A stretch of 64,000 nt of DNA from contig OY829538.1 of the NCBI GenBank assembly GCA_963691705.1, positions 47,271,151 to 47,335,150 on the forward strand, given 5' to 3'. The notes under the pieces were generated by a model. The model did not search any database, was not told the origin of the DNA, and saw nothing but the letters and a program-made list of their open reading frames with translations. Shown one piece after another: positions 43,905-55,244 of the stretch. The stretch comes from Viola odorata (Eukaryota; Streptophyta; Magnoliopsida; Malpighiales; Violaceae). Within the stretch, counting starts at the first letter, position 1. Each line of letters begins with the position of its first letter. The translations under genes were made by a program, and so were the position numbers.

Positions 43905-45203
43905 CTAGGTCGGGATGGGAGGATCCTCCAACCCCATCTTGTCGATGGTGAAGGGACGAAATCCTTCGTAGTAGGGCTTGAGCCTGTGGCCATTGACTTT
44001 GAATAACACTTCTATATCTATGCTCTGGATCTCGACAGCACCATGATCAAAAATAGTAGTGACCAGGTAGGGACCAGTCTATTTGGATTTCAGCTTACCC
44101 GCGAAGAGTCTCAACCGGGAGTTGTAGAGTAGAATTTTCTAGCCAATTTCGAAGAACTTTGGTGTCAGCATCTTGTCATGGTAGTCCTTGGTCTTACCCT
44201 TGTAAATTAGGGCATTCTCATAGGCGTCGCTTCGGAGCTCCTCGAGCTCTTGAATTTGTAAGCGGCGTTGCTGCCCGGCTTGGCCTGGATCCATGTTAAC
44301 CTTGCGAATTGCCCAAAAAGCTTTGTGTTCGATCTCGACGGGTAAGTGGCATGGCTTACCATAGACAAGGCGATAAGGGGTCCTCCCAATCGGGGTTTTG
44401 TAGGCTGTACGGTATGCCCAAAGAGCATCGTCTAACTTCAGACTCCAATCCTTTCGGGACTGGTTGACCGTTTTTTCCAAGATTGCTTTAATCTCCCGGT
44501 TAGACACCTCTGCCTGACCATTTGTCTGGGGGTGGGAAGCTGTGGAAACCCGATGGGTGACTCCATACCTGGTCAATAGAGATGCTACAATACGGTTACA
44601 GAAATGAGTGCCGCGGTCGCTGATGAGTGCTCTAGGGACTCCGAACCGGCTGGAGATGTTGGTGCGCAAGAACTCGACTACCACTTTGGAATCATCAGTC
44701 CTAATGGCCTTGGCCTCAATCCATTTCGAGACATAGTCCACAGCAAGGAGGATATACGTGTTACCATGGGAGTTCGGGAACGGGCCCATGAAGTCGATGC
44801 CCCATAGATCAAAGATTTCGCAGGAGATAATGCTCGTCAAGGGCATCTGGTTTCGTGCACCTATATTACCCGTGACCTGGCATCTAGGGCAGGACGCACA
44901 ATACATGTAGCTATCCTTAAAGATTGAGGGCCAATAGAATCCAGCCTCCAACACCTTGAGGGTCGTCTTCTTTGATGCAAAGTGGCCTCCTTCTGTTGAG
45001 GAATGATAAAATCTTAGGATCGAGGGCACTTCATCAAGTGTAACACACCGCCTAACGATCTGGTCTGAACAATGTTTCCAGAGATATGGGTTATCCCATA
45101 TGTAATACTTGGACTGCTTTTGAATGCGAGTTCGCTCTGAAGCTGAAGCATCTGCTGGAAAAGATCCAGTGGCACAAAAGTTAGCTATATCTGAGAACCA
45201 TAG
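43905..45203 (-). pseudogene. int: Ath2 integrase, three stops
   Basis: Integrase joins the DNA copy to host DNA. The frame follows RNase H directly after a TAG (45204). Zinc region [15 protein letters not shown], then CASCPRC (about 44880-45015). Catalytic D-D-E in [19 protein letters not shown] and [10 protein letters not shown]. It ends LEDPPIPT at 43905. In-frame TAG stops at 44139 (glutamine expected) and near 44080 (tryptophan expected) precede the GPY-type end. Confidence 0.87.
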
Positions 45204-45722
45204 CTACTGAACAGCTTGGGCTAGACAAAGGTACTCATCCGGGAAGGTATCTCGGATGGGTTCCTTGGAATTGTCGTCTTGGGCTGGAAGCCTGCTGAGA
45301 TGGTCGGCCACAAGATTCTCGCACCCTTTCTTGTCCTTGATTAAAACATCAAATTCTTGGAGCAAGAGGATCCATCTTATGAGACGTGGCTTGGCATCAG
45401 CCTTGGTCAACAAGCACCGGAGAGCAGAATGATCAGAATACACTATAACATGAGTCCCAAGAGGATACTGGCGGAACTTGTCCAAGGCATAGACAGCCAG
45501 GAGCTCTTTTTCGGTAGTGGTGTAATTCTGTTGGACTGGATCCAGAAGTTTAGACGCGTAATAGATAACATAGGTTTCTCTGTCTTTCTTCTGACCCAAA
45601 ATGGCACCCAGGGCCTGGTTGCTTGCATCACACATAATTTCAAATGGAAGGGTCCAATTGGGGGTCGAATGATAGGAGCAGAAATGAGTTTGCTTTTCAG
45701 CAAATCGAACGCAGCCTTGCAT
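45204..45722 (-). pseudogene. rnh: Ath2 RNase H
   Basis: RNase H removes RNA from the RNA-DNA hybrid. FEIMCDASNQALGAILGQ, then TEKELLAVYALDKFR and YSDHSALRCLL show the D-E-D catalytic pattern, ending VADHLSRLP. It is shifted against the RT frame near 45640-45700. Confidence 0.86.
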
Positions 45723-46805
45723 TCTTCATCGAATAGAAACTCCACATCTTTTTGCAATAGTCGGCACACGGGCCTGGAGATTTTCGAGAAGTCTTTAATT
45801 AAGCGTCGATAGAACCCATCATGTCTGAGGAAGGAACGAATATCCCGCACACTGGATGGGTATGGAAGGGATTCAATCACCTCAACTTTGGCCTTATCAA
45901 CTTCGATTCCCTTGCTGGATACAATGTGACCAAGGACGAGACCTCGATCGACCATGAAGTGGCATTTTTCAAAGTTCAGGACTAGGCTGGTCTCAACACA
46001 TCGGCGCAAGACTTTTCTCAAATTGGAGATGCATTCGTGGAAAGAATTCCCATATACCATGAAGTCATCCATAAAGACCTCGATACCGTCCTTGACGAAT
46101 TCTGAGAAGATACTCATCATACAGCCCTGGAAAGTAGCGGGGGCATTACAAAGACCAAAGGGCATTCGACGATACACGAAGGTTCCAAAAGGGCAAGTAA
46201 AGGTGGTCTTTTCCTGGTCCTCCAGAGCAACTAGGATCTGATGGAACCCAGAATAGCCGTCTAGACAGCAGTAGTGTGTCTTGCCCATGAGACGTTCCAA
46301 CATCTGGTCGATGAATGGAAGCGGGAAATGATCCTTCCTTGTGGCAGCGTTGAGACGCCGATAGTCAATACACACTCTCCAGCTATTTTGGATTCGGATT
46401 GGGATGGATTCACCATCTTGGCCTGGAGTGATGGTAATGCCAGGATTTCTTTGGCACGACCTGGATAGGCCTGACCCAGGGGCTATCAGATATGGGGTAG
46501 ATGACACCAGCATCTAATAATTTCAGCACTTCTTTCTTTACTTCTTCCATCATGGGAGGGTTCAACCGATGTTGAGGCTGACGAACTGTTTTGTTGGTAT
46601 CATCAAGATAGATTCGGTGGGTGCACAGGGCTAGACACAGGCCCTTGATATCGGCAATAGTCCAGCCGATAGCTTGCTTGTATTCTTTCAATAGATCGAT
46701 CAATTCCGTTTCTTCCTTCTCACTTAATTTGTTCGAGACAATCATTGGAAGGGTCTTGTTGTCACCAAGATAGGCATACTTCGGGTGTGAAGGTAGTTCT
46801 TTCAA
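45640..46805 (-). pseudogene. rt: Ath2 reverse transcriptase, frameshifted
   Basis: Two frames make up this RT. The first (46410-46805) has LPSHPKYAYLGDN, EYKQAIGWTIADIKG and LLDAGVIYPISDSPW. A frameshift near 46455 moves to the second, with WRVCIDYRRLNAATRKDHFP, MPFGLCNAPATFQ and the catalytic VFMDDF (about 46070). These are standard Athila RT blocks. The thumb (VLGHIVSSKGIEVDKAKVE) and connection follow. It would copy RNA into DNA in the particle. Confidence 0.88.
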
Positions 46806-48043
46806 GTCCAGGGCGGGAGCTTGAATGATAGAAGAAGGAAGCTTGACAGCTCAGCACTATAGGGAGCGAGGGCTGGAGATGTCGAATGATCAATAGGTAG
46901 AGCATCAAGGGATGCGACCACAGAATGAAGTTCTGGAGTGGTAACTTGCGCGATGGCAATCCCTTCGAGTGCTTCTGAAGTAATACTTTTCTCGAGGGCA
47001 AGTCGGAGGGGGTTGTCCAGAGCTGGATCGGAAACATCCTCAACACAGGAGTCAATAACATCGACGAAGTTAACGCTAGCAAAATCAATAGGATGTCGCA
47101 TAGCTTCAATCATATCAAACTTAATGATCTCGCCATCAAATTCGAGAGTAATCGATGCATCATGAACATCAATCTTGGCATGCGCTGTGGCGAGAAACGG
47201 GCGTCCAAGGAGAATATCCGAAGGCTTGGTTGATTCACCTTCAGCCATAGTAATAACATAAAAATCAGCAGGGTATAGAAAATCTCCTACTTGCACGAGG
47301 ACATCTTCTAGAATACCTTCAGGGTGGACAATGGATCGGTCGGCCAACTGGATAACAAGGCGGGTTTCCTTCAATGGACCCAGGCCTAGACTGTTATAAA
47401 CAGTCAAAGGCATAACGTTTATGTCGGCGCCTAGATCGCACATAGCTTTTCCAAGTTCGATCGATCCAATCTTACATGGAATAACAAACATACCCTGATC
47501 TTTACATTTCGGAGGCAATTTCTGTTGGATATGGGCAGTAGCATTTGCTCCCACACTTATCTTGTTGACCCCGGCCAAATGACATTTGTTGGTGCAAAGA
47601 GTTTTGAGGAACTTGGCATAACGGGGCACATTTTTTATTGCTTGAATCAAAGGGATATTGACAAGAACCTTACTGAACATATCAAATATCTCTCGGTCAT
47701 CCTTCTCCTTTTTTGATTTGACCAACCGTTGGGGAAATGGAGGCTCAAGGATCTTATGGATATATTCTTGAGTGAATTCTGGGGGCTTCTTGTCATTCCT
47801 CGGAGAACCTCTAGGAGATTGTATTCTGTCAATCATGACATCTAGAATCGTCTCATTTTTTATTGGCTTAATCCCGGGCTCGACTGTCTGTTCGGCGTCG
47901 AGATCTGGACTAACTCTGGATGGCAATTCACGCCTACTGCGGAGAGTGACAGCGCAAGCCTCATGCTTGGGGTTTGCTTCGGTTTGTCCAGGGAGCCTGC
48001 CTCTGTTCTTTAATTCTTTCATTTCAGCTGCCATGGTACCCAT
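46802..48043 (-). pseudogene. pro: Ath2 Gag end and aspartic protease
   Basis: In frame with gag after a TAG (48044). The first half is a charged Gag C-terminal extension (HEACAVTLRSRRELPS). The protease block is MCDLGADINVMPLTVY (about 47400-47450; D-L-G catalytic) with ILLGRPFLATAHAKID. The frame ends at 46802, shifted against RT, which starts near 46805. Confidence 0.84.
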
Positions 48044-49423
48044 CTACTTTTGCATTTCTGTGATGATGTCTTTATATTTAGAGCAATCTTCGGGTGGTGG
48101 AGGTGAAGGGAAAGGTTGATTTATTTGTGGTGAGGGTTGGTATTTCTGGTTAGGGTACAGTGGTCGAGGTTTAAAGTACTGCATGTTGGGAGGAGGGGGG
48201 TGGTTTCCATAAGGATGTTGCTGTTGATTAGAGTTTGGCTGTTGAGGGCTGGGTACCCACCCTAGGCTTGGTTGTTTCCAGCCCTGGTTGTAGTTCTGGC
48301 CAGGGGGTGAATTGTAATACCCAGCGTCATTCACTTGGATCTCGTCCGGGATATAAGGACAAGCATCCGTGGGGTGATCCGTGTAATTGCAAATTTGGCA
48401 TGCCTTGACCTGGATCGGCTGTTGAGATGTCATGGTATGTAGCATGCCCTGGATAGAAGTCAGTTGCCCTTGCATAGCGGCTACCTGAGCACTCTGGTCG
48501 CTACTTGCCCCTCCCAATAGAATGGCATTTTTTGCCATGAGCTCAATTATGGCCTTGGCGGCAGCTGGAGTGAGAGCACTAAGGGATCCATTAGCGGCTG
48601 CATGCAACAAGGCTTTATCATGGGGTCTCAGTCCTTCGGCGAAGTACTGAATAAGACCGTGCTCGGTCAGGTTATGAGAGGGACACAAGGCTTGCATACG
48701 CTTGAAGCGTTCATAGTACTGGTCAAGGGTCTCGTCTTCTTTCTGAAGAATAGATACAAGTTGCTTGACTGTCACCATCGCCCTGGATGCAGGGTAGTAC
48801 TTATCCGTTAAAGCTTTTGTCATTTCAGCCCATGAGTGGATCGAACGTGGAGGGAGATCATAAAACCAGTCGAGGGCTAAATCTTTAAGTGACCACATAA
48901 AAGCTCGGAGCTTGGCCTGCTCGATACTAACGTTCGTAGGTTTCATTGCCTCGCAAATAGAATGGAGCTGTTGAAGATGGCGATGAGGATTTTCCTTGGT
49001 AGCACCTCGGAAAATAGGGAGATGGTGCATGACAAAAGACTTGAGTGTCCAGTCGTGAGGTACTTCAGGCCAATCGATGCAGCTACTGGGCACTTCTGGG
49101 GCGGCATTAAGATCATCGATGGTCTAAGCAACAGGAGGAACTACGTCCTCATTTCCTCCAGGAGGAGGTGGTGGTGGATCTTCCATTTCAGATGTCGGGG
49201 GCTGGATAGACTTAACACTGTCGAGGGCTCGATGTAAAGATGCGATTTCTTCCTGAAACAGGCTTTGAAGAGTATCAAGATCTGAAAGGTCTCTGTCGAG
49301 AAGAGGGACAGGAGCTCTACTCCGGAGAGAAGATAATCCTCTGGCTTGCCTTCGGAGTTCTCTTTCTGTCCTAGTGAGCTATGGATCGTAAGGCAGTAGG
49401 TCTAAAGCATATCTCCTGGTCAT
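48044..49423 (-). pseudogene. gag: Ath2 gag, three TAG stops in one frame
   Basis: Start ATG at 49423 (MTRRYALDLLPYDP), 31 bases from the primer site. TAG stops after residue 14 and after PPVA (near 49122) plus TAG 48044. The capsid core has FRGATKENPHRHLQQL, AFMWSLKDLALDWFYDLPP and WAEMTKALTDKYYPA. A knuckle CQICNYTDHPTDAC (about 48355-48400) is followed by a P/Q/N-rich tail. All three stops lie where a single C to T change in CAG would explain them. Confidence 0.86.
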
Positions 49424-49454
49424 ACAAGGAAAAACAAAATATTAGAACCGTCAA

Positions 49455-49472
49455 TCCCCGGCAACGGCGCCA
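49455..49472 (-). other. Ath2 primer binding site (aspartate tRNA)
   Basis: The minus strand reads TGGCGCCGTTGCCGGGGA, complementary to the 3' end of plant aspartate tRNA and typical for Athila. Confidence 0.9.
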
Positions 49473-49477
49473 AAATT

Positions 49478-51003
49478 TGATCGTCACTCAAAAGTAATAT
49501 TTTCTGCTAGCAAAATGCACAATAAATGTGTATAGGGCAAATCAGAGTCGAACCACAAGGATTAATGGTAATATTCTGTTCATAGTGTATGTCCAGGTCT
49601 AAACAGTAACAAGTAACACTGGGGAGGTTTAAGGCTGGCTAATAAAATTAACCAGCGAGAATTGGATACTAAAGCTAACAAGTGAACTAAATAAAGTAAA
49701 AATTATCTAAAGGCAATAAAAGAGTATCACAAGAGGGGTAAATCAGATAATAGGAAAGAGTCTTAGCAAAGTGATTCCGTGGGTTGCGTCTAGGCCTAGT
49801 TCGTCATCAGCTCAAGGATATTCCACTCTCACTATGCAGACGTGCTATAGAGGCCAGGTACGCTTAGGTCTCCTGTCTACCTTCGTAAGAGAAGTCTCGC
49901 CCAAGGTACGCTTATGGGAGAGACCTTGACACTCCGTCCTTCCCCAAGGTTCGTTTATGGGGAGATCCAGAGGCCCATAAAGTGGAGGAAGACACGTCTA
50001 GGGCAAGACGTTGTCAGATCCACCCTAGTTAACCTCCAGCCCTAGCCGGATTGGACCAGCAGCCTGATGACTCTGGGCTAGGTGCCTACTGATTCTAAAG
50101 AAATGGTAGTAATTACAAAGGAAAATATAGCAGGTGATCAGGCTTCTATAGATCCAGTGCAATATGACAGTAAAATGGCAAGAGATTAAATACACACATA
50201 AGAGTCTATGAAGAACATTAAGGCTTCACAACTACCCTTGCAACCCTTGGAAAAACCTTTGCTAAGACGAAAGGATCTAGCTACTCATACTCATAATAAC
50301 ATAAATATAAATAGATTTGATAACAAGCATAAAAGGAAAACAAGAAAATGGGAAGAAAACTATTAAATACCAGCCGGAGATGAAAAGCTCCAGTGAAAGA
50401 GTAAGGCTGGCCGGCGGCTACAGCTTGAAGATGGAAGAACAAATCCCAAAGAAGGGAGAAAAATAGAAGGTATGCTGATTTCTACCTCCTACCAATGTTG
50501 CTTACCCTAAAAATCCTAAAGTTACTGTTTATATACAACCCTAAGCTAACTAGAGGACAAATCCAGCTAAGAGAAGAGGACAAAACAGGAGGAAAGGGAC
50601 GGCTGGGCTGGACCACGTCCCAGGGAGAATATTCCTAGGACGCCCAAAAGGGATCAGAGAGGAATCTTGCTGGCGTCTCTCTTCGTGCGCTTCAAGGAGG
50701 ATTGCAAGCACGTGCGGCTTCTGATCGAGGGCAAAACGCAGCACTTTTCGGCTTCACAGATAGTCTAGGGCTGGACATGAATGCGCGCAACTAAGGCTCG
50801 ACTGAGGAAATACGTCTAGGCCGCGACGAAGACTGGGAGACTTCCAAAGCTGCTCAATTCCATCCCAAAGCGTGTACTTTCTGTCTTTTTCTCCTCCAGG
50901 GCTAGATCTGGTAAAAGTATTGAAAACAGAGCAAGTTAGTAGCATCAAGGAGGGAAAACATACAAAATTTGAGGGAAAATATCTAGAAAACACACGCATA
51001 TCA
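49478..51003 (-). repeat. Ath2 5' LTR (1526 bp)
   Basis: Near-identical to 38395-39929. TATATAAA on the minus strand near 50527. Ends at CA 51002-51003 followed by ATTGA. Confidence 0.92.
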
Positions 51004-51924
51004 ATTGACTTCACAGATTTGAATGATGCTTGCCCCAAAGATTGTTACCCACTTTCTCGAATTGATCAGCTAGTTGATCAGGCTGCTGGGTACGCATATT
51101 TGAGCTCGCTAGATGCCAATTCAGGGTACCATCAAATCCCTATGGCCCACGAGGATGAAGAGAAAACTGCTTTCATCACTCCGAAGGCCACTTATTGCTA
51201 CACGGCAATGCCTTTTGGGCCGAAAAATGCTGGAGCCACCTTCCAGCGAATGGCGAATCAAGTCTTTGAAAAGTAGATCAGGTGAAATATAGAGGCGTAT
51301 ATCGACGACATACTGATCAAAAACCGAAGCTTCAAAGACCACTTGTCTGATCTAGCGGAAGTCTTCGAAGTAATGAAGCTATATCAAATGAAGTTGAACC
51401 CTCTAAAGTGCATGTTTGCCTTTCAAACGGGAAAATTTTTGGGTTACGTGGTCAGTCAAAAGGGTATTCAACCCAACCCGTCAAAAATCAAAGCCATCCA
51501 AGACATGATATCCCCTCGAACTGTAAAGGAGATACAGAAGCTAACGGGGTGAGTTATCGCTCTGGGACGGTTTATCTCTAAGCAAGGCGAGAGGTGCCTC
51601 CCCTTTTTCAAGGTTATACGCAAGAAAGCCGTCTTCGGATGGACGGCAGAATGTGAAGAAGCGTTTGCGGGCCTGAAGGCCTATTTATCGTCTGACTTGG
51701 TGTTGACAGGACCAGAGCCTGGCGATACCCTGTACTTATACCTCGGGGTTGCTGACGAAGTGGTCAGTGCGGTCCTTGTGCGAGATGACATTCACACACA
51801 CCGCCTTGTATACTTTGTAAGCCACATCTTGAAAGATGCTGAGCTGAGATACGCCCGTATTGAAAAAATAGTGTGCGCATTGATACAAGCCACGCGGAAA
51901 ATGAGTCGATATTTTAACCTTTAA
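51004..51924 (+). pseudogene. pol: Tat2 RT, main part, and start of RNase H
   Basis: It resumes the RT cut at 38394: DFTDLNDACPKDCYPL, then DANSGYHQIPM, MPFGPKNAGATFQRM and the catalytic YIDD (about 51300). The thumb (TGKFLGYVVSQKGIQPNPS) and first RNase H (YLYLGVADEVVSAVLVR, then IEKIVCALIQATRKM) follow in the same frame. In-frame stops: TAG 51274, a TGA shortly after, and TGA 51550. Near 51917-51930 about 31 bp present in Tat1 are missing, which ends the frame. Confidence 0.88.
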
Positions 51925-52652
51925 AAAGGATATTTGCGAAGCCCGAATCCCCGGGGAGAATGCTGATTTGGGCTATCGAGCTTGAACAATATGGTTTGCA
52001 CTACAGATCCCGACCGTCTGTGAAGGCTCAAATTCTGGCGGACTTTATCGCGGAATGTACATTTACGCCAGATCCAATGACGGAGTTGATTGAAAAGGAA
52101 AAAGAAGAGTTGGACCTCCCCTTCCCCGAAACCTACACCGACCTGTGGGTCATCCACGTGGACGGTGCTAAAAATCAAGAGCTTGCCGAGGCTGGAATCT
52201 TCATGAGTGGGCCTCACGGCATCTATGTTCGATACGTCATCCGAATCCTGCAACCGTTGTCCAATAACGCCACAGAATACGAAGCGCTATTAGCCGGGCT
52301 CAGGATAGGAAAAAGCGTCTCCATAAAAGGAGTACATGACTCAGGGAGGATGGGAGACCTGCGGCTGAAAGTCTGTGGAGACTCCAAGTTGATAATAGAC
52401 CAAGTTTTGGGACACTCTCATACGAGGGAGCCCATCATGGTGCAATACCTCGCTAAGGTAAAACACGAATTGATAGAAATAAAGAAAAGTTGCATACAAG
52501 TAAGCTTCGAGCACATTCCTCGAGAGGATAACGCTGAGGCGGATAACCTCACCAAACTCGCAGCAAACCCGGAAGCCTCCATACCGAAAGGGGTGTACTA
52601 CCGAGAGATACCGTACCTTCCTTTATGGAAGAACAGGCGACGCTCTGCGTAG
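51925..52652 (+). pseudogene. rnh: Tat2 RNase H end and second (archaeal-type) RNase H
   Basis: After the deletion the frame at 51960 reads MLIWAIELEQYG and SVKAQILADFIAE, the end of the first RNase H. A second RNase H domain follows: WVIHVDGAKN, then NNATEYEALLAGLRIG, KVCGDSKLIIDQVLGH and IPREDNAEADNLTKLA, carrying the D-E-D-D set. The double RNase H is a known mark of the Tat lineage. It ends at 52652 with a frameshift near 52620 into integrase. Confidence 0.86.
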
Positions 52653-53905
52653 AAGAAAGTGAAAATGATTGGAGAATTCCCGTCATAAAATACTTAAAAC
52701 ATGACGAGCTACCAACAGATAACGCAGAGAAGAAAAAAGTACTAAAGCAAGTGGTGCGGTGCACGTACTTCAACGGGGAACTGATGTGGAGATATTTTTC
52801 TCATCCAGCTGCCAGGTGCATAACAGAACAAGAGGGTCTTCATACCCTCCGCGAAATCCACGAAGAAATTTGCGGCATGCATGCATCCGGCGGCACGCTG
52901 GCTGCTCAAGTCTTTCGATCAGGGTTCTACTGGCCTACTATCCGGAAAGACTGCTATAATTACGTTCAAACTTGCCAAAAGTGTCAGGAATTCTCCAAGA
53001 TTCCTCGACAACCCGCCACACAAATTTATGACATCATCGCTTCTTGTCCTTTCGCAAAATGGGGAATTGACATCCTTAGACTGTTTCTAAAGGTGAGGTC
53101 TTAATTAAAGTTTGTAGTCGTGGCGGTGCACTACTTTACCAAATGGGTGGAAGCTAAAGCGGTTGCCAACATCACGACAGAAAAAATATGGCGTTTCTTC
53201 AAACACTAAGTTATCATGCGATTCGGCATGCCCCGTGTGCTAGTCAGCGATAACGGAACGCAATTCACCAACCAATTCTTTAGAGACCAATGTGTGGAGT
53301 TCAGAATCGAGCAAAGGTTCTATTCCGTGGCTCATCTGCAGACCAATGGTCAGGCTGAGGTGACAAACCGAGCTATCCTTAACGGTGTTAAGAAGAACCT
53401 AGAGGGATCCAAAAAGAAGTGGGCAGATGAACTGTGGTATGTGATGTGGGCATACCGCATGACAACGAAAACCAGCACAGGAGAGACACCATTCGCACTG
53501 GCTTTCAGTACTGAGGCCATCACACCTATGAAGATTGGAACCATGAGCCTACGAGTGGCCTACTTCAGAGAAGAGCTGAATGAGGAAAGGCTGCGTGCGA
53601 ATCTTGACGCGCTGCCCAAATTGCAAGAGGAAGCTCTTCTGAAAATGACGCACTATAAACAAAAGATGGCGCGTTATCACAATAGACGCGTCAAAGAACG
53701 GCTTCTGAAAAAAGGTGACCTGGTACTCAGGGATCAACGAGCGACTGGTCAACGCCGGGGGAAGCTTAGTCCGAACTGGGAAGGGCCGTACCGCATTACC
53801 CGTATTGTCGGGCGAGGAGCGTATCATCTTGAGACACTCGACGGTACCCACTTACCTAACTCCTGGAATATCGCTTGTTTGAAATTATATCATGCTAGAC
53901 TTTGA
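52625..53905 (+). pseudogene. int: Tat2 integrase, two stops
   Basis: Zinc region at about 52830-52990 (HEEICGMHASGG, then CQKCQEF). Core D-D-E in WGIDIL, LVSDNGTQF and GQAEVTNRAI. A C-terminal GPY-type end reads KLSPNWEGPYRI and the protein ends LKLYHARL. TAA stops at 53102 and near 53207 split one frame, both where CAA glutamine is plausible. It ends the sense coding part of Tat2. Confidence 0.87.
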
Positions 53906-54029
53906 TTTATCTTTGCACCTTTTACTAACGCTAGCCCTAACCCATGCTAATGCTCGAATAATGAGCTTTCTTGTGTTTTACGGCTACGTATGTGTATGCA
54001 GACGATGAAAGAAAAATAAAAAAGAGGTT
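53906..54029 (+). other. Tat2 spacer after pol
   Basis: No gene seen. Confidence 0.4.
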
Positions 54030-54525
54030 GCCAGGAGTGAAAAGTCCTATCCTTGTGATGGTCGGTCCTGATCAGACGGCTCACTAAGTGAGGGCACGCC
54101 CTGACACACCTAATATTTAGCATTGGGAGTGAAAAGTCCTATCCTTGTGGTTGCCACGTGTGGGCCATAAGACGAGGCACGCCCCAACGCCCCCGGGGGT
54201 GAAAAGTCCTTTCCTTTAGGTAAACTGCGCTAATATAGGCAGCCCACTAAGATGAGGCATGCCCCGGTATCCCTGGAGGTGAAAGCCCAAACCTTATGCC
54301 AACCATTCTCGTGGAGATGGTTCGTTAAGGAAAGGCACACCCCTAGGGAGATAGTAACTCCATCTTGGAAGTGAAAATCCTATCCTTGTGACTGAGCTGG
54401 TATAGATGACTCACTAAGTGAGGGCACGATTCCGGGATGCGAGGACAATGCCGAAAGTGAAAATCCTAACCTTGGGACGGCCTGTCCTGATCAGACAACT
54501 CACTAAGAAGAGGCACGTTCTGGCC
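54030..54525 (+). repeat. Tat2 array of 70-92-bp units
   Basis: Six copies of (G/A)GTGAAAA(G)TCCTATCCTTGTG at about 54038, 54129, 54199, 54279, 54371 and 54455, most followed by CTCACTAAG(T)GAGGCACG. The unit length varies. It lies between the sense pol and the end of the antisense genes. Confidence 0.75.
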
Positions 54526-55244
54526 GATCGTGGTAACGTGGAAACGCGAAGAATCGAGAAATCCCTGGTGAAGTGAGTTGGTTGAGAAAGCGATAACGAG
54601 CCACACCTGTACCCTAGAATGGCGGCGGATGGGCTCGTATGGGAAACTTGTGTCTGTTATCGCATATCTCTTAATAATAAATATTAATCAAGAGTGTGCA
54701 GGATATCTCTGACTGACGGAGATCGCGACGCTCAAGGCGATAAAAGGATTGCGCAACTCGTCAACAAAATGGACGTGAGGCCAATCGTCCTGATTTTTAC
54801 ATGGTCTGAAGAATAGGGCCCGAGGACCCTATTCGTTATCTCTTTTAATCGAGGAAAGAAGGAAGAATGCTTCTTTTTCCTTTTAGGAGTGTCATCTCTG
54901 ATGGGGCCGAGCAGTGGTTAAATTGAACCTAGCAAAGCCTGTCACCATAGTCGGGGCGATAATGGCGCGACGGCCGTGCTACGAAAAACCCGAAGAAAAA
55001 GAAATATAGAAAAGAAAAACAACAACAAAGAAAACTAGTACCACAGATATGTTATTATTTAAACGCCCATGGAAGGTCGCAAAAATATACAAAAGATGGA
55101 CCAAAAAAGGATAACACTCAATCCTCACAAAAAGAAGGGGCGATAACACCCTGGCTACAGCGGATCCCCTGAAATCCCCCGCTCTGGGTAGCCATTCGAT
55201 CTGGCCAAGTGAAAGCCCTTGTCATTAAGATCGGAAGAATTCTT
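54526..55244. other. Tat2 spacer between array and aORF4
   Basis: No gene recognised. ORFs at 55118-55451 are shadows or 3' extensions of aORF4. This may hold the polyadenylation region of the antisense genes. Confidence 0.4.

Larger units (their letters stand above)
38395..51003 (-). mobile_element. Ath2: near-complete Athila element (12.6 kb)
   Basis: TSD ATTGA (38390-38394, 51004-51008). LTRs 38395-39929 and 49478-51003, primer site for aspartate tRNA, gag, protease, RT, RNase H, integrase and an env-like ORF, all on the minus strand. By eye the LTRs differ at about 2-2.5% of positions, less than those of its host Tat2. At least eight in-frame stops and two frameshifts. Confidence 0.92.
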
